From positions 15,400 to 23,317 of the forward strand of contig PFFZ01000006.1 in the NCBI GenBank assembly GCA_002781805.1: a DNA stretch of 7,918 nt, given 5' to 3'. This DNA comes from Nitrosopumilales archaeon CG15_BIG_FIL_POST_REV_8_21_14_020_37_12 (GTDB lineage Archaea > Thermoproteota > Nitrososphaeria > Nitrososphaerales > Nitrosopumilaceae). Shown here piece by piece: positions 5,581-7,918 of the stretch (within the stretch, counting starts at the first letter, position 1; the number at the start of each line of letters is the position of its first letter). The position numbers were made by a program, and so were the translations under genes. Below the pieces are notes generated by a model. It saw only the letters and a program-made list of their open reading frames with translations. It was not told the DNA's origin and searched no databases.

Positions 5581-5940
5581 ATGGTGGGACTCTTCAGTTA
5601 TCCAAAAAGACATCTTAAAAAACTGATCAAAGATGGGGAATACGTCGATGCTCTTGAATACGGCAAGAACCTGGAGCCAAAGTTTGCCAAAGATCCTGAC
5701 TTTATGTTCATCATGGGAAGCATTTACTATATTTTAGAGGATGCTCAAAGAGCACTCCCGTATTTTGAGCAGGCCCATGCTATGAAAAGCGATGATGTTG
5801 AAACCCTTGTCCTAAAAACAAATGCCCATCTTTCATTACAACAAAAAGACAAAGCAATTGACTGCTGCAAGAAAATTCTAAAACTACAGCCGGATAATTA
5901 TGAAGCACACGGGCTACTTGAAAAATTAGAAAATTCCTAA
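5581..5940 (+). CDS. TPR-repeat protein
   Basis: This 119-aa cytoplasmic protein is made almost entirely of tetratricopeptide repeats, about three, at roughly residues 7-38, 39-72 and 73-106. The last two are clearest: AQRALPYFEQAHAMKSDD and KAIDCCKKILKLQPDNYEA show the expected small residues at positions 8 and 20 and the Pro at 32. TPR domains form helical scaffolds for protein-protein contact; there is no catalytic domain. The ATG at 5581 is preceded by no Shine-Dalgarno sequence; a weak AATTATTAG at 5547-5555 could be the TATA box with a leader of a few bases. Its stop codon overlaps that of the convergent gene at 5937. The partner protein is unknown. Confidence 0.9.
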   Translation: MVGLFSYPKRHLKKLIKDGEYVDALEYGKNLEPKFAKDPDFMFIMGSIYYILEDAQRALPYFEQAHAMKSDDVETLVLKTNAHLSLQQKDKAIDCCKKILKLQPDNYEAHGLLEKLENS

Positions 5941-6416
5941 TCCTTGTGTTTTACCATATACACATTGTCCATAAGCCAATCGCAAAACTGCGTCACCTTT
6001 TCATCAAACTCTGTCCAAATGTGCAAAGAGTGTGGCAGAATGTCTATCTTCCATCCTTCTGAAAACACTCTTACGCCTTCCTTGTTCTCATACATGTACG
6101 CGTCCTCAGTCTTGATGTCTCCTAGGATCTCTTTTGCCTTTTCTTTAATGATGTTTCTATCTATTGGGAAATGTTTTCTCTCATAGTCTATGATTAGGCT
6201 GAGATCCCGTCTTCCATACATTTCAAATTCCTCAATCCTCCCCTCCTTTGGAAAGTTCACCACAAGCTTGATGTTGTATTTGTTTCCTACCTCTTTTCCA
6301 ATCTCCACTATTTTGGAATATCCTATACCTGGATTCTTCTTTAACAAGAATCTGATTTGCGCCAAATTTGTCTTGAGCTCCTTTTGCAGATTCTTGGTTA
6401 GTTCTGAAAATATCAT
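5937..6416 (-). CDS. Conserved-looking hypothetical protein (159 aa)
   Basis: This soluble protein has no signal peptide. An N-terminal helical part (residues 1-47, with LKTNLAQIRFLLKKNPGIG) is followed by alternating strand-like segments (LVVNF 51-55, DLSLIID 71-77, WKIDILP 122-128), a Lys/Glu helix at ~87-100 and a C-terminal helix. I do not recognise the family. The start is firm: the ATG at 6416 has GATATTAA (6441-6448, minus) about 28 nt upstream, predicting a leaderless mRNA. The TAG stop at 5937-5939 overlaps the TAA of the TPR gene. It is divergent from the gene at 6514, with 97 bp between the starts. A nuclease-like or restriction-like fold cannot be excluded, but no catalytic motif is clear. 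Confidence 0.82.
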   Translation of the reverse strand: MIFSELTKNLQKELKTNLAQIRFLLKKNPGIGYSKIVEIGKEVGNKYNIKLVVNFPKEGRIEEFEMYGRRDLSLIIDYERKHFPIDRNIIKEKAKEILGDIKTEDAYMYENKEGVRVFSEGWKIDILPHSLHIWTEFDEKVTQFCDWLMDNVYMVKHKD

Positions 6417-6440
6417 TTGATGTGTCTTGCTAAAATCCCA

Positions 6441-6448
6441 TTAATATC
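6441..6448 (-). promoter_or_regulatory. TATA box of the 159-aa gene
   Basis: GATATTAA on the minus strand is centred about 28 nt before the ATG at 6416. No ribosome-binding site follows it. Confidence 0.5.
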
Positions 6449-6513
6449 GTTAATTTTATGACAAGATTGGTTTTTTAGATGTTAAAACCATCCCTACTCT
6501 ATTGGCACTTCCG

Positions 6514-7146
6514 ATGGATTATGATGGATTAAGAACGGGTGATGAGTCTGAAAGAACCACCAATGTTGATGACTACAAGAGAACCTGCATTGATTTTATC
6601 GAAGACATATCGCATGACTATGAGGCATGGGTTGACTATTACAAGCTTCCAGAAGATGAAGACAAAAAAAGAAGAGACGGAATCCATGCCACAATAAAGA
6701 GGACCAATGAATGGATTGCAAAAGTCGCCCAATCGATCAAAGCCGTGGATGTTGTGATGAATGACGGCATTCAAAAAATGGCAGAATCTACTGCAGGAAA
6801 GCCGTTTCCTATGGGAGTGTTTGTTAATGGGACATCAAGCTATACACTGGCAAAACCTGGAATCATTGACATAAATGTAAAAGCCAACGGCAGAGAAAAT
6901 AGAAAAACCAAGCTTGGATTTCATTTTAAAGACGACCGGTTCCGAATAGAATCTACATGCGGTGCATACATTGATGAAAAAAATCTTCCCACCGAGCAAT
7001 TTGATCTGATGGACATCCATCTTACACTTTATGCCGAAGACGCAAAGCAGAGAGATGTGATATCATTTACAGTAACTGTGGTTGAAATGGATGGTGATAC
7101 CGAGTATGATCGTCGTGGCCTAACAACTATAATTCATCTAGTGTAA
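6514..7146 (+). CDS. Hypothetical protein (210 aa), helical N-half and beta-rich C-half
   Basis: The protein is soluble and acidic. Residues ~15-92 look helical, with a highly charged stretch (LPEDEDKKRRDG, 45-56). Residues ~100-208 look beta-rich with repeated alternating strands (PGIIDINVKANG, KLGFHFKDDRFRIEST, DVISFTVTVVEMDG), which could be a small beta-sandwich. There is no signal peptide, no membrane segment and no motif I can assign. I chose ATG at 6514; TTG at 6502 is in frame and would add four residues. Both have weak TATA-like sequences at the right distance (GTTAAAACC at 6481-6489 for ATG, TTTTTTAGA at 6471-6479 for TTG). Its last 20 bases overlap the end of the convergent nitroreductase-family gene. 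Confidence 0.82.
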   Translation: MDYDGLRTGDESERTTNVDDYKRTCIDFIEDISHDYEAWVDYYKLPEDEDKKRRDGIHATIKRTNEWIAKVAQSIKAVDVVMNDGIQKMAESTAGKPFPMGVFVNGTSSYTLAKPGIIDINVKANGRENRKTKLGFHFKDDRFRIESTCGAYIDEKNLPTEQFDLMDIHLTLYAEDAKQRDVISFTVTVVEMDGDTEYDRRGLTTIIHLV

Positions 7147-7447
7147 TTTCTATTGCAACTCTTTTTTCCTTGGCCCTGTCTTCGCCGGGATATTTTAATT
7201 CCGAAATTTTACTTGCTATCTTTTCATCCTTGACCTGCTTTGCCGTTCCTGCATGCGTTGAATTGTTGTACTTTATTATGACTCGTGGATTTGCAATTGC
7301 GTTTTGAAACCAGTCTCCATCTGGTCTGTGCCTTGAAAAATATATTTTTCCGTTATATTTTACCGCACGAAGCATCACGGAGTGGCTCTTGCCTGTCTTT
7401 CTGCCTTTGGTGACCAGAATTGCGCGGAATACGTCCTCTGTTGCCAT
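7127..7447 (-). CDS. Nitroreductase/quinone reductase family protein (F420/flavin split-barrel)
   Basis: The 106-aa protein matches the short split-barrel family that includes deazaflavin-dependent nitroreductase (Ddn): VTKGRKTGK (12-20) followed by the strand-turn-strand YNGKIYFSRH (31-40), then GDWFQNAIANPRVIIKY (44-60). In that family the GRK(S/T)GK and W-x-x-N-x-x-ANP segments belong to the cofactor-binding part, with F420 as usual cofactor; ammonia-oxidising archaea are reported to make F420. The substrate cannot be read from sequence. It is shorter than typical Ddn proteins, lacking the N-terminal helix. The ATG at 7447 has a TATA box 25 nt upstream. It overlaps the convergent gene ending at 7146 by 20 bp. 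Confidence 0.85.
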   Translation of the reverse strand: MATEDVFRAILVTKGRKTGKSHSVMLRAVKYNGKIYFSRHRPDGDWFQNAIANPRVIIKYNNSTHAGTAKQVKDEKIASKISELKYPGEDRAKEKRVAIEITLDEL

Positions 7448-7467
7448 GACGGATGCATTCTGTCAAG

Positions 7468-7476
7468 TAATTTAAC
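7468..7476 (-). promoter_or_regulatory. TATA box of the nitroreductase-family gene
   Basis: GTTAAATTA on the minus strand is centred at 7472, 25 nt before the ATG at 7447, predicting a leaderless transcript. Confidence 0.55.
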
Positions 7477-7504
7477 CTCATTGCTAGAAAATTCTGATAT
7501 CTGG

Positions 7505-7513
7505 TATGATAAG
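7505..7513 (+). promoter_or_regulatory. TATA-like box of the PRC-barrel gene
   Basis: TATGATAAG is centred at 7509, 26 nt before the ATG at 7535. It supports that ATG over upstream in-frame starts, whose sequence lies antisense to the neighbouring gene. Confidence 0.45.
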
Positions 7514-7534
7514 CAAATCTGTCAATCAGGCATC

Positions 7535-7876
7535 ATGTCAGTCAAATTAGAAGGAATGCCTTCAAACATTACCACGGCCGATGACTTTACTGGAAAAAGA
7601 GTAATTGACAGGGAAGGAATCGATTATGGCAAAGTAAAACATATCCACATAAACCCCGAAACACTCATAGTTTCAGGCGTCACAATCCATCAGGGCTTTA
7701 ACAAGGATTACTTTCTATCTGATGATTATATAGACAAGTTTACCGACAAAACTCTGCTGTTAAGCAGACCTCCAGTAAGAACTGGAATCCCGGTAATTGA
7801 TATTGATAGACACAAGATTGGCAAAGTAAAGCGCATACACAGAAATCCTGAGACCAATGAACTAGAGTCAATTTAA
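7535..7876 (+). CDS. PRC-barrel protein, cut short by an in-frame TAA
   Basis: From ATG 7535 the frame encodes 113 aa with two PRC-barrel-like repeats. Repeat 1 (about 19-77) begins GKRVIDREGIDYGKVKHIHI; repeat 2 (from ~83) begins GIPVIDIDRHKIGKVKRIHR; both continue with NPET. PRC barrels are small beta-barrel domains found in ribosome maturation and other proteins; stand-alone ones of this type are frequent in thaumarchaea, role unknown. Repeat 2 stops at TAA (7874-7876) after NPETNELESI, in the middle of a strand, although the same frame goes on as ITDGLLHSKILSKS to the window edge. That continuation lines up without gaps with SGVTIHQGFNKDYFLSDD of repeat 1, the stop falling opposite Thr50. 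So the gene is probably broken by a point change (for example GAA to TAA) or carries a sequence error. An upstream extension to 7382 is rejected as antisense shadow. Confidence 0.85.
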   Translation: MSVKLEGMPSNITTADDFTGKRVIDREGIDYGKVKHIHINPETLIVSGVTIHQGFNKDYFLSDDYIDKFTDKTLLLSRPPVRTGIPVIDIDRHKIGKVKRIHRNPETNELESI

Positions 7877-7918
7877 ATCACCGATGGCTTGCTTCATTCC
7901 AAGATCCTCTCCAAATCT
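7877..7918 (+). pseudogene. Continuation of the PRC-barrel frame beyond the stop (partial)
   Basis: The 14 codons after the TAA read ITDGLLHSKILSKS, a good match in pattern to the end of repeat 1 (shared Ile, Gly, Leu and Ser at aligned positions), and run off the window. It is most simply the detached 3' part of the PRC-barrel gene. An alternative is the tail of a minus-strand gene ending at TGA 7868-7870, which I think less likely. Confidence 0.55.

Noticed and set aside
5944..6420. Two plus-strand frames of 80 and 76 aa
   Set aside because: Both are Ser/Phe-rich antisense shadows of the 159-aa minus-strand gene.
7382..7534. N-terminal extension of the PRC-barrel frame by 51 codons
   Set aside because: It lies mostly antisense to the nitroreductase-family gene and its promoter, has Cys-rich composition unlike the PRC part, and a TATA-like box fits ATG 7535.
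7868..7918. Tail of a minus-strand gene ending in TGA at 7868-7870
   Set aside because: The 16-codon frame is plausible, but the plus frame aligns in register with the first PRC repeat, which explains the same bases better. Extending the sequence would settle it.

Overview
The window looks like a chromosome segment of an ammonia-oxidising archaeon (Thaumarchaeota/Nitrososphaerota, probably a Nitrosopumilus relative). The grounds are: AT-rich DNA; two C-terminal copies of the 'IPSWIKNNAGWW...' repeat that I associate with secreted thaumarchaeal proteins; a PRC-barrel protein; a flavin/F420-type nitroreductase-like protein; and archaeal TATA boxes about 25 nt upstream of many start codons with no Shine-Dalgarno sequence, i.e. 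leaderless transcription. This assignment rests on recalled family features, not on a database search.

Left part (1-2494) has an accessory character. It holds a Fic-domain AMPylase-type gene whose promoter carries a perfect 14-bp inverted repeat plus a third half-copy, a 61-aa Cys-rich probable zinc protein, an 84-aa one-helix membrane protein, and a membrane-anchored protein gene split by a frameshift in an A run. The stretch 2271-2494 has no intact gene but contains a possible decayed minus-strand reading frame. It ends at the 3' end of a tRNA-Glu(CTC) gene (2495-2569, minus), a typical border for integrated DNA.

Middle part (2682-5940): a Cys-rich 294-aa protein with a nucleotidyltransferase-like N-terminus; a 44-aa metallothionein-like protein with nine cysteines in CxC pairs; a convergent 55-aa acidic protein; a 493-aa secreted protein with two identical C-terminal 37-residue repeats; and a 119-aa TPR protein.

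Right part (5937-7918): two conserved-looking unknown proteins (159 and 210 aa) transcribed divergently, a 106-aa nitroreductase-family protein overlapping the second one tail to tail, and a two-repeat PRC-barrel protein whose second repeat is cut by an in-frame TAA although the same frame remains coding-like to the window edge.

Genes are packed as single transcription units, often convergent with overlapping stops and divergent with short shared promoter regions. I see no long operon and no complete defence or mobile system. The most notable items are the Fic promoter repeats, the metallothionein-like microprotein, and the two interrupted genes.
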